From Liolophura sinensis (taxonomy: Eukaryota; Mollusca; Polyplacophora; Chitonida; Chitonidae): a stretch of 64,000 nt of DNA. The notes under the pieces were generated by a model that had not been told where the DNA came from, did not search any database, and was given only the letters and a program-made list of their open reading frames with translations. Positions 1 through 11,992 of the stretch are shown here, one piece after another. Where the stretch lies: contig NC_088297.1 in the NCBI RefSeq assembly GCF_032854445.1, positions 16,503,127 through 16,567,126 on the forward strand, given 5' to 3'. A program made the position numbers and the translations under genes. The first letter of the stretch is position 1, and every line of letters starts with the position of its first letter.

Positions 1-139
1 AGACTAGAATGTATGATGCCAGTCTTACCACGGGATGTCATAGCTATGCCTAGGGTATTCCTACCCTGCTTCCGTCTTCAGTGTACCCATGTGTTGGACA
101 GGTGTACTTCGGTGAACTGCCTATAGTATCTTTTAATAC

Positions 140-700
140 AGTTAGAATACTTTTTTCTAATTCATAATGGTAAACCCCGTAAGCTTAGTTTCGACACCAA
201 GAACTCCTTGCCTCGGGTGGCGTCCTAATTATTCTAAAGCAAGTTGCATGCTGAACGATAAGCGTGGAGAGTAATTTTCGTATTTTTTTTTTTACAATAG
301 CTACATCATCAAGCGGTTGGAGCAAACTACACGCAGTGACAGAGCATACACTACAGTCTCTGTGAATAGACTCCATGGTTTAATTTCCTAACATCCACCT
401 TTAAATTCACACCAACGTGAGATCATATACTACAAGAAATAAAATGATATTCATTTATTAAAGTTATATCATACTGAAACGTATAAACAATTGTAAATAT
501 GGCGGTGCCCATAACATGGTTTACAGTTAAGTCGATAGCAGATTAGGTGACTCCATCAAAACACGATGAACTCCGCCCATAATCCAGCATGCCACTAGAT
601 TTTGAATAACTATGACGCCACCCGAGGCAGAGGGTTCTTGTCGTCGAAACCGAGCTTATGGACATTAACTTTTTGAATTAGAAAAAGTGTGCTAACATTT
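140..700. mobile_element. Fold-back/MITE-like element with long inverted termini
   Basis: The stretch around 145-235 reappears inverted around 604-700: cttagtttcgacaccaagaa and cctcgggtggcgtc on the left match the reverse complement of the right end. There is a unique middle with a CATGG-rich AT segment. A second copy of the same element lies at 25690-26215, which shows that it is a family. No transposase is visible, so this looks like a non-autonomous DNA element. It has no clear coding content. Confidence 0.6.
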
Positions 701-892
701 TCCTTGCAATAATATATATTTTCAGCATATCCATGTGTAGAGCTTGTGGTGTTACGTGTCACTTTTTTTATTATTAAAACTGTTCTGCTTTACCATGTTT
801 GATTGTGACATTGATACTAATTATGGGTAGAAAGTCGTTTGCGGTAAGTTTTAAACAATTTTTTTGTTAAAAGTTTTCCTTCATCTTTTTAG

Positions 893-1203
893 AGGTAACT
901 GTTTTGACCGGGCCTGAGAGTGGACCAAATGAAGGCAGTCAGTCCAGGGTCGAATGTCCTCGGGGTACAACTTTAGTTAACTGTAGATGTGATGCGGAGA
1001 ACATGGAGTGTGAGGGTGTTGTGTCCTTCGAACGTAAATGTACAGCTTTTAAAGGCCAAAATACTCCGGGTCGAATTCAGGTAAAATTATTTTTATTCCC
1101 GCAATCCATTTCTTTCTTTGTAATCCGCGAGTTTTTGGAGATGTTCCAGCTTTTGTAGGTTTGGCAGAGGCAAGAAGGCAACTCTTGCAAAGTAAAGACG
1201 TGA
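893..1203 (+). CDS. Partial cysteine-rich (probably secreted) protein, last two exons
   Basis: Exon 893-1080 lies between a pyrimidine-rich acceptor (atctttttag) and a CAG|gtaaaa donor. It encodes about 62 residues with VECPRGTTLVNCRCD, then MECEG, then KCTAFKG. The reading frame continues in phase 0 into a short exon, 1159-1203 (acceptor cagcttttgtag), that adds VWQRQEGNSCKVKT and stops. The five cysteines in the main exon, the CPxGTxLxxCxC pattern and the final Cys resemble small disulphide modules such as those in the PCSK9 C-terminal region. This resemblance is from memory and weak. The upstream exon and start were not found; a possible donor (gcg|gtaagt) lies at 840. A related arrangement occurs at 5147-7649. 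No function is assigned. Confidence 0.45.
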
Positions 1204-1696
1204 TTGCCGAGACCGCCGTATATACTCAACTCACGGCCAGTCTTCGGTGTTAATTTGTCACCTTTCAAGATTACCCATAATGTCTCACCGAAACTTTCGT
1301 GAACTTTCGAGAAGACAAGCCTATCTGCTTTACTGGCTTCTAATTTCTTAACGGAAAAAAGACGAGGGAGTAAGGGGGGATGTCTTGTTCCTATGTTGTC
1401 ATTACATTACACCACCAACTTACCCCATGAGCAGAAAAACAGACATCACCATTTGATGACTGCGAAACTCGATGGTGGCCACGCCACTAGAACTGTGCAT
1501 GCACATAAATGACTGTCCCCACTGTAGAATATAGCAAGAGGGCCAGAAAGAAGAAAAAACATGTACTTCGCTTTTATATAGAGGTTTTCTCTTTACCTTT
1601 CTTCTAAAAAATAGTACAAATGTACATGTGCACAAAAAAACGAGGGTGTTATCATCATTCGAAGGCAGATTAACTATCAAACGATTTGTACAGCGA

Positions 1697-1797
1697 TAGG
1701 CCATTGTGGTTAACACGCCAGCCGGGCGCAATGACCCAGGAGCTTCTCATGAATGGGGTGGCTGATGTTGGCTGCCTCTGTGGCGTGGGAAGGTTTG
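1697..1797 (+). repeat. SINE family A, head fragment
   Basis: The tRNA-like head (gtggttaacacgccagc, then gcaatgacccaggag) followed by part of the body matches the other family A copies. It is truncated before the 3' tail. Confidence 0.6.
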
Positions 1798-1979
1798 TTA
1801 TAAAATTAAATATGTACAACCAAAAAGAAACCTTACGTATTATCAATCAAAACTACTGCTCGAGTGATGTCTCCATTATTTCTTCATGTAGTAAATACAT
1901 CTTAGAACGGGCATCGGGTCTTTCTTTTGCAAAACAGGGACAGAATCGCACGACACCAGTATCGCAACTTTAGTCCATA

Positions 1980-3410
1980 GCAGTTGACCTAGATACGTCA
2001 AAGCTGCGTATGCATGAGGTCGTGTTTTATTGCTGCGTGACGTAGAAACGCAAAGGTTTACTGTACATGCATTATGACGTCATGCCATTGAGCTCAGATT
2101 GGAACGTGTTGAAATAAATGTTTCTTTTTCAACGTCATGGCGTTTGGGTGTAAAACATAACAAATGTGAAAACGAAAAGCAATATATATTAACTGTGCAA
2201 AATAACACTTTTATCACTGAAGGGAATTCCGACAGTTTATGACAATCACGAAACAAATTTAACAAGTAAACAAACTGAAATTTTTTTTATGCCGACATAA
2301 ACATCATGAAATGATGTTATTCGGGGAGGTAAACGTACCGGCCGGTGTGTGGCGTGACACACCTGATGTTGCTTGAAAGGTCATCTCTATTTATTATGTC
2401 TATCTGCACACGGCCCGCAACTAACAGCGTTTGTCTGTCTGCACTGTTTCAGTACCAGTTTAATACTTTGTGATATACTTTGTAATTGTGATAGTGTTGC
2501 AGGCTAGAAGCCGCTGAACCTTTTGACATTTTATTAATTCGTTTGCCACACACATAACCCATCACAAAATAGGCTTCCTCTATCCCACCAGATTAACAAC
2601 TAACCTTTTTGGAAGCTTCTGATTGCAACAGTCAAAGCTGATTTAGGCAATATAGGCCTATTCAGTAACAAGAACAATAGAAACCGCCAGTATTACCTGC
2701 ACGGTGTACTAAATGATGAAATCAAGGCTACTCTATATCACGCATGCGTACGGAGACAGGGATCCACCAGTTTTAGTGCATGGTTACTGTACTACTTATT
2801 TAGTAGTATAACTTGTATAGACCGACCTCTGTATGAGTTATTGGAAGACATTATTTGTAATGTCATATTCCGAATAGAACAACATACAGTTGAATACAAA
2901 TTAGAAGGCATAGCTCTTCACATAGACCGTTAGATAGCTGATCCGCCTGTGTCAGTTTTAAGGGTGGAGGGAACTGAAGTTCTCTGTGTAAACCAAAGAG
3001 ACTTGGCAATTTATTGACTAACTTTTATTCCCTCGTGAATTGTAGTGATATATGGACTTCAAACTCGTGAAAGACAAGAGGTCTTAAACGTTAAATTGAG
3101 TCGAGTGCATGTTGTCACCGAGTCTCACTGACTACCGTCTATGTGCTAATTTTTTTTATCGTTTTCCAAACTGGCGCGTATCAAGTTCCCTGGGGCTCTT
3201 GCGCATAGAATTGTTTGATGGTATAGTCTTACAATATAACCCGATATATCATAGACATAATGTATGCTGTGGTGTCGGACATCAGGAACTGTCAGCCCGA
3301 GAAAAGTGATATTATACAAAAAAAACCCCCAAAAAACAAAACAAAACAAACTTTTCGGGTTGCACTTTGTACATCGTTACCTGGACCGTTCCTTTGTTTA
3401 CTTTACAAAC
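1980..3410. other. Unannotated AT-rich stretch
   Basis: No exon with convincing splice signals and protein-like sequence was found here on either strand. Short open frames lack recognisable motifs. It contains short T-rich and A-rich tracts only. Confidence 0.4.
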
Positions 3411-3411
3411 T

Positions 3412-3487
3412 AACAGACGCCTGCGAGCTGATTAAGGGGGATAACGGCTGTGGAATAACCGCACGTAATCATGGAATGTTAGCCTGA
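3412..3487 (+). CDS. Possible terminal exon of a cysteine-rich gene
   Basis: After a good acceptor (tttactttacaaactaacag) an open frame encodes ACELIKGDNGCGITARNHGM plus two residues and a stop. The C...DNGCG pattern before the stop resembles the end of the gene at 5147-7649 (DCNNGVGCYVQALCKAV). No partner exon was found upstream, so this may be a relic or chance. Confidence 0.2.
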
Positions 3488-3527
3488 AATCGTTGGCTAT
3501 TGCCTCGAAAAACAAAACATTTTTGCC

Positions 3528-5100
3528 ATAGCAAAAAAAAAAAAAAAGAAAAAAAAAAAGAAATGAGAGAAAAACAGTAGAGGTCAGAGTTTAGGTTAGC
3601 TTTCAGACTAATATAATAGTAGGTGCAATTTTGTAAATATTAAAATTTACACATTTTAGTCATCTGGCTTAAAAAAAATCAGACTTTATGGAGAGGCAGA
3701 ATCGATTGTGATGTTTCTTTTAAGGAGTTGCAGAGATTTTGGAATTTTGAATTGTAGAATGAATATTACTGGATGCTGTTTATGGCTTCCAAGACGCCAC
3801 TAGCTTGGTTTTCTGATTCTATCAATATATATAAGAACCTTTCAGGACATTGTCATGTTTGTTGTAGCAGATTATTAGCAATACAGAGTTGTAAATCTGA
3901 CATGACTAAATGGTGAAGCTATGTAGCGCATAACAAGTTAACTTTAATCTCAATAATTTCAAGAACTTTGGCTATTTTAGTTTTCTGTCAAGTAGCTTCC
4001 AAAGTACACCAGCATAGAGTGTATTGGTATTTTAACTTTAAACGCGCCTTACTACAAAAACAAAAGCAAGGCACTTCATCGATTTTTCGTTAAATTTAAA
4101 ACTTAACAGGGGCGTAAGAAGCCAATAAAAAAGTAAAAAGTAAAAAGTAATATTGAGAATGGACGTGGTTTTTCACTCCGTTTACATGCTGAGTTACATA
4201 GCCCGATTTCGCAAAATACCATATGTACCACTTTTTCCCAGTTTAAAATATCTGAGCAATAAAGTTTAATTGCGTTAATTTAAACGTGTTTAAATATACT
4301 ATTTAACACTTAATCCTGATCAGTTCCAAGCTAAGGACGGCTAGAAAATCATTGAATATTCAGTGTGTGGAATGTTTGTTGTATAGTTGGGTTGAACAGT
4401 GAAGCCTGAACGTATATTGGTCCCCCACCAAGCTCTCTGTAAAAATTTCTTCATTAATTTATTGATTGTACGTTTTTACTTGGTACTAATTGGTACTCTG
4501 GCTTTTAGTGCTTGGGAGCACAGATATTATAAATGGTGCATGTTTTATCGTCCTTTAGGTATATGAAAAAATGACGGGTGAGGGGTACATTTTCTAATAA
4601 CGTTATTGTGATAATTTTTTTCTGTTCAAATTAATCGTTATAACGTACACTCCAAAAAATTAACCTATAATTTTAACAGAAAGTGTGTTGTTTGAGTGGT
4701 GCTAGAATGTATTTGTTGTTATAACACAATATTCTGTCATGTTCAACATAACATTCTATTAGACTCTTTATGTTAAATTAAAAGAATATGTGTGTTATGT
4801 TTAACAGAATAATCTGTTGCAATATCAGAATACATTCCAGCATCGCTTAGACAACAGACTTTCTGTTTAATTTAGCAGATTTTTTTTGAGAGTAGTCCCG
4901 GCCTATGTTTTATCAACGTGAATGTCTGTTTGGTAACATTGTGTAATAAGCAAACATAAGGATGTGTAAACCGAAAGTTGTTGTATAGTGTACAATTGAC
5001 AAAGAAATGATACATATTTTCTATTTATACACGTATATGTGTACATACATTTAAATGTTGGTTCTAGTAACAAAAAAAACGAAATACAACACATTATACT
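3528..5100. other. Intergenic stretch with A-rich tract and one fold-back element
   Basis: There is an A-rich low-complexity tract at 3528-3570. The rest shows no supported exon. A TIR-type element occupies about 4650-4880 and is listed separately. Confidence 0.4.
4650..4880. mobile_element. Palindromic MITE-like element, family M
   Basis: The two halves are inverted copies of each other. The left half has acagaaagtgtgttgtttga and gctagaatgtat; the right half has atacattccagcatcgct, acaacagactttctgttt. Related sequence occurs at 7205-7415 and 46225-46345. No coding capacity is present. Confidence 0.55.
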
Positions 5101-5146
5101 GTTTAAAAATTAACTAATTAAGACAATTTCTGATTGATCTGAACAG

Positions 5147-7649
5147 GCAGTAGCCACTTGTGTGCCTACATGTGTCGGAGACTTTACAATTGAGCGATTT
5201 CCATTGATCGGGTTCCGAACAGGTCGGCCTGTTGCCACGTGCCCAGCGAACAGCGAGATTGCAGGATGTTGGATGTATTCCCGGTAAGTATAACCCATGT
5301 TTTAAGGTTCAGTCACATGATCTCTTGTTACCGCGCATGAAAGCAAGTCATATTTAAAAAGTGATCACTCTAGTGTTGGCCACAGGAGATGAGAGCTTCC
5401 CGATCACACAGTATTGAACCATGCAGACAGGGGAAGTCATAAGAAGTCGTGACCTGAATAATTCGCGGAAGAAAGAAACACGTTATCCATGTGACCAATT
5501 TGTTTTAATTTTTCGGTTTTATGTGGGGATATACGTAAGTTGATAGTTTAAATGAATGAATGAACGAATGCCTGTGGTTTTGCGTTGTATTTAACAATTT
5601 TCCAGTCATATGACGAGGAGGAGTCATTAGTGTGTGCACATATACTCTGTCTTCTTGTGGCCTGGCGAGTGAAATATCATGCCAAAGACACCAGACATGA
5701 CACCCCAACCAGTTACGCTATACTGACACTCGGCCAACCAGTCCTGTTCTGTTGCTCTAACCTCTTAGTGCCGAGCGAATTGCGAGGCTGCAAGAAGTAT
5801 CATTCCTTTGGTAGGACCCCGCCCGGGTTGTATGTAGTTTAAAAACTGTTTATCAGTATATCACAACCTGATTCTTTTCAAGATTATAATAAAATAAAAA
5901 ATTAATAATTAGTAGCCTAGGTTTTGGTCTTGTAACTTAAAAAGATTTAAAGCTAGATTGTACATGTATGTAAGCTCTTTGCAATAGATCCAGCACTTTT
6001 GGCCAGAAACATCCAATTTTTGGTATTCGATACTATTTTTCGGACAGAATACTAGCTATACTCTATGTCAAGGGGGACAATAGCACAGAAGGTCAATTCT
6101 AATTATACACCAGTGCCAGAGGATGGATTGGTGAAGTGCGTGCTCTTGATTGCCAGTGCGGAAAGGCCTATTACACATTTGTCCAGTTCTTTTAAGCATA
6201 CGTAAACTAAATGTTTACTATACATAAACAAAACTCTTCATACATGTGAGCTTGAAATTCTGTTGTGCCTATGTGGTAATTCTTTGTAAATACATGTATG
6301 TAGTAATATTAATAAGTATACACGCGCAGAAACGTATTAGATATATGTGCAAAAGAATTATACAAATAAACCTTTATTCTACATATGTGGAAATCCTTTT
6401 TCCAAGAATGAAAGCAATTCTTTGACGTTTTCCCGAAGTGAAGTGCAACACATTGTACAAGATTGAATGAATGAATGAATGAATGAATGAATGAATGAAT
6501 GAATGAATGGATGAATGAGTGAATGAATGAATGAATGAATGAATGAATGAATGAATGGATGGATGGATGAATGAATGAATGAATGAATGAATGAATGAAT
6601 GAATGAATGAATGAATGAATGGATGGATGGATGGATGGATGGATGAATGAATGAATTAATTAATGAATTAATATGGCTTAACGCCACAGCAGTGATATTT
6701 CTGCCATATCGTGCGGAAAACAAGTTTAAAGCACCAGACATTGTAAATGGCATTGTGGAGTGACCTTGATCTCCTGGGGAGAAGCTTTCGGTATGAGTGC
6801 AGACAAGAACTGTTTAACACATATGGAATTCTAATGTATTCATTTATGTATCTGATTGGCGTTTAACGCGATACTCACTTATACGACTAATTTACGACTA
6901 ACTTTGATTTACGATAATGTGCAGAGAATACGTCGATATATGAATAATTACCTTCAAAAACTGAAGAATTCGGAGCCCAACTACATGTATAGGTTGTTTG
7001 TTTCGATCAAACAGAGTAGAGTGCCCACTCCCCCCTGCCCTGTGTATGTGTTTACATGTATATAAGGTCAACGGTCACACTGTTTGAAGAGTTGTGACTC
7101 TAATTAAAAATTAATTAACATTAACCTTGAAATCAAGGTCAACGTAGTTTGAAAGATGTCTTACTTCTAAGATACTGCTTCTGGTGTCTACAATGCTTAT
7201 TTGGTACACTGACAAAATTAATGTGTTAATTTTAACAAAAGGCTTTTTGTCTGAGTAATGTATTCTATTGTCCAACATAAACCTTCTATTAGACTAATGG
7301 CATATATGTTGAATATGACAGAATATTATGTTATATTAACAGAATACATTCTAGCATCACTCCGACAACAGATTTTCTATTAAAATGAACAGATTAATTT
7401 TTTTTAGTCCAAAACTAAAGCGAATAATCTTCTACGAGACTAAAGTTAGTAGACAGAACCGTTAAGAGGACTTGATAACAGGTCTTTTTACTACTTTCTT
7501 ATGATACGTGACCATTTGTCTGTTGCAGCGCTTCTTTAAACCCGTACGCGTACACAACCATTGACACGGATACCAGATCTTGCATGCCCGCCATGGACTG
7601 TAACAACGGTGTGGGATGTTATGTCCAAGCCCTATGTAAGGCGGTATAA
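5147..7649 (+). CDS. Partial cysteine-rich (probably secreted) protein, last two exons
   Basis: Exon 5147-5283 lies between acceptor gatctgaacag and donor CCCG|gtaagt. It reads AVATCVPTCVGDFTIERF... and ends with VATCPANSEIAGCWMYS plus two bases. Exon 7529-7649 (acceptor tctgttgcag) supplies the third base of the split codon, so the phases match exactly. It continues ASLNPYAYTTIDTDTRSC, DCNNGVGCYVQALCKAV and stop, giving 85 residues in all. An AATAAA lies at 8083-8088. The CP...C...C...GVGCYVQALC layout resembles the module at 893-1203. The 5' exon with signal peptide was not identified. An alternative acceptor at 5150 would put the exon in phase 1, which would suit a signal-peptide exon. The intron holds a SINE and the (GAAT)n tract. 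No known function. Confidence 0.5.
5545..5832 (-). repeat. SINE family C copy
   Basis: It shares ttttccagtcatatgacgag, acatatactctgtcttcttg and ccagacatgacacccca with the copy at 55537-55906. It lies in the intron of the cysteine-rich gene. Confidence 0.6.
6463..6670 (+). repeat. (GAAT)n microsatellite with GGAT variants
   Basis: About 200 bp of tetranucleotide repeat gaatgaatgaat with interspersed ggat units. The reverse strand is open through it (HSFI repeats), which is an artefact of the repeat. Confidence 0.95.
6836..6895 (-). repeat. SINE family A tail fragment
   Basis: The short fragment tgattggcgtttaacgcgat then actcacttatacgac matches the family A tail region. Confidence 0.4.
7205..7415. 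mobile_element. Palindromic MITE-like element, family M copy 2
   Basis: An inverted-repeat structure with tgtattctattgtccaacat on the left and acagaatacattctagcatc, acaacagattttctatt on the right, similar to 4650-4880. Confidence 0.5.
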
Positions 7650-8082
7650 AGCGATGGGCAAAAGACAAGTAACTGCGCTTTCATGTTGTCCTTAAAACAC
7701 AAACATCTAACACCACACACGCCAAACAAACAAATAACAGAGAAAGACACCGGAACGAAGAAAAGGCAGAAGCAATTATAACAGAAGCCTGTTATATTTG
7801 TTTCAGATAACGGCAGTATAGGACTTGACAGTATAAGAGAAGGAAATCATCCTCGATTCTCCGGCTAACATACAAATAATTGTCTTGCAACTATAGGGAT
7901 ACATGCTTGAGCGTTATGCGTGTCTTGGGTATTTATACTGATAGTGGTTGTTGTAATATTGTGCATACCATTGATTTTATGTTCTATGTTTGAGAAACTG
8001 TTTCAGTTAAAATTAAGATTGACAAATTTTGTTCTCGTGTCGAGTCATGTCAGTATTCTTTGTTCTACGATGTATATCGCAC

Positions 8083-8088
8083 AATAAA
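8083..8088 (+). terminator. Candidate poly(A) signal AATAAA
   Basis: It lies 434 bases after the stop codon at 7649 of the cysteine-rich gene. It is a consensus hexamer only; the cleavage site is not visible. Confidence 0.35.
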
Positions 8089-8104
8089 ATGTTTCATGCT
8101 AAAT

Positions 8105-10265
8105 TTAAATTCATCTTTTATTGGTTAATATGTGTATTTGTATTTTCCCATCACACCCATGTCTGTTCGATTTGCGTGGGTATTTACAGGTGAAGGGCGA
8201 CTTTCATAAAACATTGTACATTTATTTATATTTTTCTGTTATTCGGAATATATTTTTGTATGGGTAACACGAGGGGACATTCGGGAATAGTTTAGCAAAA
8301 TGAGATGCTCAATTTTATTAAATTTATGAACATGGGCTCATTTTCTAACCTTCCCTAAATAACCGTCTTGTAACAACACGTGGTCAGACCAGACAATTTG
8401 AATAGAAGAGTTTCGTGTTGGGACTCTTTTGTTGTCAAAGGTAAAAAGTCCTGCTTTGTCATGTGACTTGTTAGTTATTCCTTGTTAATATTAATTTACT
8501 TGTCACCTGTCTCTTACTCTTTTTCAGAGTCACAAATGACACATCTTTTCTTTAGGACCTTCTCAAGTTCACAAACATTCAGATTCTCTGTTTTCTCCAT
8601 CATTTGCCTGCTCTAAATAACCTTTCATGTAACTTCTTTCAGACCCCCTTATTTGTAATGAATGAGATCCAACATTTTTGACAGCTCACATGATACATTT
8701 GGACTTTTTCTACCTTCATCGATGAAAGAGTTCGAACTGGAAACTCCGCTATTGGAATTGGTGATGTTAATGCCGTACTCACCGATGTTTTAATTACAAT
8801 GTATATGCATATGTATACAGCGATCATGAGTTTAGTTAGTGAAGGAAAGCGGAGGCCTAGGTTTAGAACCACAATAACAGCGGATTTTCGAGTTCGAACT
8901 CTTTTGTCGTTGAAGGCAGAAAACGTCCAACTGTAAGTGAAACACACATTTATTGATGTCAATATTTATACTTCACCAGAAAGATACAAAGTCGTGAACG
9001 ACGCCGCTCTGGGGACGAGTTCACAAAGACATTTATGATTTAATTCAAAATCTGAAATACCATCAAAAACCTCATTTTCGGCTTTAAATGTTAATTTTTT
9101 TTAGCTGTAAAAAGTGTGAAAATTTCTAGTTCCAGAATCAAAAACTAAGCATTATAACGGTGTTTTAATCTTTGACTTCAGTGAGAAATGATGGCCCCTG
9201 GTTCTTAGTTCTATGCAAAATGACTGGAACGAGGTGATGTCAGGTATACATATAGCACTAGATAGGATGCTCTTGCCATCTTCACTTGGAATAAGGCTAT
9301 ACACGTTATGTACACTGTACGTACTACAAAGGAAACATCATCGGCTACATCGACTATGTCTAGCGTACGTGTGTCAATAGAATGGAAGCTAAGTGACACA
9401 CACCTGGAATAAGTTTACGTGAGTGTGAAGTGAAGTGAAATGGTAACATTAAATTCTAAATTCTAAATAGTCACACATAACCGATGAAATAAGAAGTCAA
9501 TTTGACTCAATTAGGGTTTTATTCCAACTGTTCTCGTAAACGCTTAAATAGTAGCAAAATACACACCAATATTGCACCATGAATACGCAGTGTTAGATAA
9601 AAAATGCAGTGATGGTAACTGCAGTTTATTTGAGGTCACGGATTTGGAGAAAAGTGGTAAAAAAGGTTACATAAAGTTCAGATGAAAGATTGCGAAAAGT
9701 TAGTTGTAAATGTTGTATTCAATATTTTTTTTCCATTTTTCTTTAAAGAGAAAATGACACTTGAAAAAAATGTTTGTATAGTGTGTACTTTTGACCACCT
9801 CTTGGTACATATTATCCCAATATGTTTGTCACATTGTGGCGCAGAATCGGGGGATACGCATGTGCGGATACTGTTCATCACCTGCTCATTTTATATCATT
9901 ATTTAATGGCTATGCAGGTATTGGATCATGCCGTGGTTTTTAACCCATGTCATATTCAACTCCATATAATGACATTTACACCTGATAATTGTGAAGAATA
10001 GTTTTAAACCTTATTGGATCCAGGTTCGAATAGCATCAAAGTGTAATGGATTCGTGTTTGTGAATGGTTGAATAAAAAACCGTACATCACTTTTGTACCA
10101 CAAGAAAAGTCGTCAATGTTGACGATACTCTTTAAATCGACTGTGTATCACAGCTACTCATAACTGAAACAAAATTGAAATCTACACTTTTGTGTACTCT
10201 ATATATGTACACCACAGTATACACAACCGATACACATATTTTTACGTACATAAAATGTGTACCGC
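8105..10265. other. Non-coding stretch with one inverted repeat
   Basis: No exon is supported. An imperfect inverted repeat of about 55 bp joins 8703-8757 (gaaagagttcgaactggaaa) and 8868-8925 (gagttcgaactcttttgtcg). A related third piece lies at 8405-8445. This suggests a degraded fold-back element. Confidence 0.4.
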
Positions 10266-10526
10266 TAATGTTTAACGCCGTGCATAACAATTTTTCAGTC
10301 ATATGATGACGAAGGAGTCATGAGAGTGCACTTGTGTGTAATGTGCCTCCTTGTTGCAGGACAGATTTCCACCGCTCTTTGATCTAGTGCTACTTCACTG
10401 AGACGACTTACCGAAGGCAAGTGAGCCACCCCACCTGAGCCATTTTAATGATACAGTGTAATCAGCTGTTGCACTATGCCCTTTATGTTGAACGCCAAGG
10501 GAGGAAGGTACAACTTCCTCTTTTAA
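10266..10526 (-). repeat. SINE family B, first part of a split copy
   Basis: It runs from gtttaacgccgtgcataaca through tgtgcctccttgttgcagga to acaacttcctcttttaa, where it is interrupted by the TIR element at 10527-11992. It resumes at 11993. Confidence 0.75.
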
Positions 10527-10689
10527 AGGGTTAGTGTCCAGATTTAGCTACCTGTCGTAAATATAAAGATTATGACCTGTTTAATATTATATTACCAGGA
10601 GGGTCTGCGAGGAACGTAATTGTGGTTTTAAATCCACCAAAAACAAAAACAGGCGATCTCTGGCAGGCCGCGCGATAAAACTTAACGGG

Positions 10690-10733
10690 TGACGTCATAG
10701 ATGGCCCACTGAAAGTCGGACTGGCCTTTATAA
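10690..10733 (+). promoter_or_regulatory. CRE (TGACGTCA) and TATA box inside the TIR element
   Basis: TGACGTCA lies at 10690-10697 and TTTATAA at 10727-10733, about 40 bases before the ATG at 10770. Together they look like a core promoter for the exon-like ORF. This is inference from motifs only. Confidence 0.35.
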
Positions 10734-10769
10734 CCTGGGAATTCTTATCAAAGCGATGTAATTTTCGCG

Positions 10770-10949
10770 ATGGATTCTAGTTACACAGAAGCAAATATAC
10801 TGCCGTATCACTCTGCATCCATAGCGTGTGACACTGACGTTCTGATTTATGACACCAACATTTCTCGGCAGACTGCAGATTGCGAGTTTTCAGAGATTGA
10901 ATTTGATATTTGTCCAGGCATTTTCAACCGCACTGGCAAAAACGGGCAG
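10770..10949 (+). CDS. Exon-like 60-codon ORF within the TIR element
   Basis: From ATG 10770 it encodes MDSSYTEANILPYHSASIAC, then an acidic stretch (EFSEIEFDICPGIF) and FNRTGKNGQ. It ends at a good donor, GGGCAG|gtaagc. It looks like the first coding exon of a transposon-borne gene, because it follows a CRE and a TATA box. No downstream exon with a matching frame was found before the element ends. The protein is not recognised. It could be a captured host exon or the remnant of the element's own gene. Confidence 0.3.
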
Positions 10950-11992
10950 GTAAGCTATGGTTTTATCCTGTGTTACACTGTAGGTCTACATTTCGTGTGT
11001 TTATCAAATTCAATACTTACTGCTCTTCTCTTTTTTCCGTTCCACTTACTTTACATTTTACTTCAAAAATTTGTTGGCGCGAATTAATTTTCGTGCATTT
11101 ATTCAAGGCAATACTAAAAAAAGTTGACACAACTGTTTAATTTCCCTAGTTATATATTATGACCGGGCTTACTTGAGCACATCAAATAGGTATTATCAAG
11201 GTTGACGTTCATTCTCTTCCGTTTCCTGAGATGTCGATAATCTACTTAATCTGGATCAGAGATTAAAACAATGGGGGGGGGGGGGGGGATTCACTGTCGC
11301 TTTCGCAACTACCCTGAGCAGTAATCAAAGAGATGTCACCTGTTTTCGCACCTTTGATGAGTACCTTTAATTTACAACCACTATCTCAACCTTCAGTCAT
11401 TACTTCTTGATTAACTCAGTAAAGCAACACGATTAGTTCTGAATTGTTTTCGTCGTTCATCGTCCACCACAGGAGAGACACAGCCAAATGGATTGTGTGT
11501 ATCAAAGCAACATTCAATGGAGCCATCACGTGGTTTTATCTACTTTTCCTTTACTTTACCGGCAAACTGAAGATTGATCAAACTAGGGACGAATGAGCTC
11601 CCGTTTTTTTTTTTTACGCCCACCAAGCCTATCACCAGATTCTATAAACATATAGGCCTATATTTAAAGCCTAATTTTCCATCCCTGCTGTTAAAGTTTA
11701 GCTGCCCGCCAGGATTTCTCATCCCAACTCCTTCCAGCCCGGCAAAGAATGAACTGTGTTTGGTAGGTATTAAACCCTCGTAAATGTTAGACTTGCATGA
11801 CGTCACTCGGCGGAGACTACCGAGTTTTGGCGGAAAAAAAAATGCACAAACCTAGCCTCGTTATCTAGTGATTTTAATGTCATATTACTCAGATTACTGT
11901 AATTTTTTAAATATAGTTTTTGTACACTAATTTTAACAATTTACACTGGGGTAGCTAATTAGGAAAAAATAACCAATCTGGACACTAGTCCT

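Larger units (their letters stand above)
10527..11992. mobile_element. TTAA-flanked TIR element (piggyBac-like, non-autonomous) inside a SINE
   Basis: Both ends read AGGRYTAGTGTCCAGATT in inverted orientation. Each is bordered by TTAA (10523-10526 and 11993-11996), the target duplication typical of piggyBac elements. The SINE sequence resumes exactly on the far side (aaggtcttaggtatgacc). The 1466-bp element carries a CRE, a TATA box, a 60-codon exon-like ORF, a 16-G run at 11273 and a second TGACGTCA near 11800, but no recognisable transposase. Confidence 0.7.

Noticed and set aside
6379..6753. 124-codon minus frame rich in HSFI
   Set aside because: It is a translation of the (GAAT)n microsatellite.
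8639..8962. 107-codon minus frame
   Set aside because: It spans an inverted repeat and shows no protein family features.
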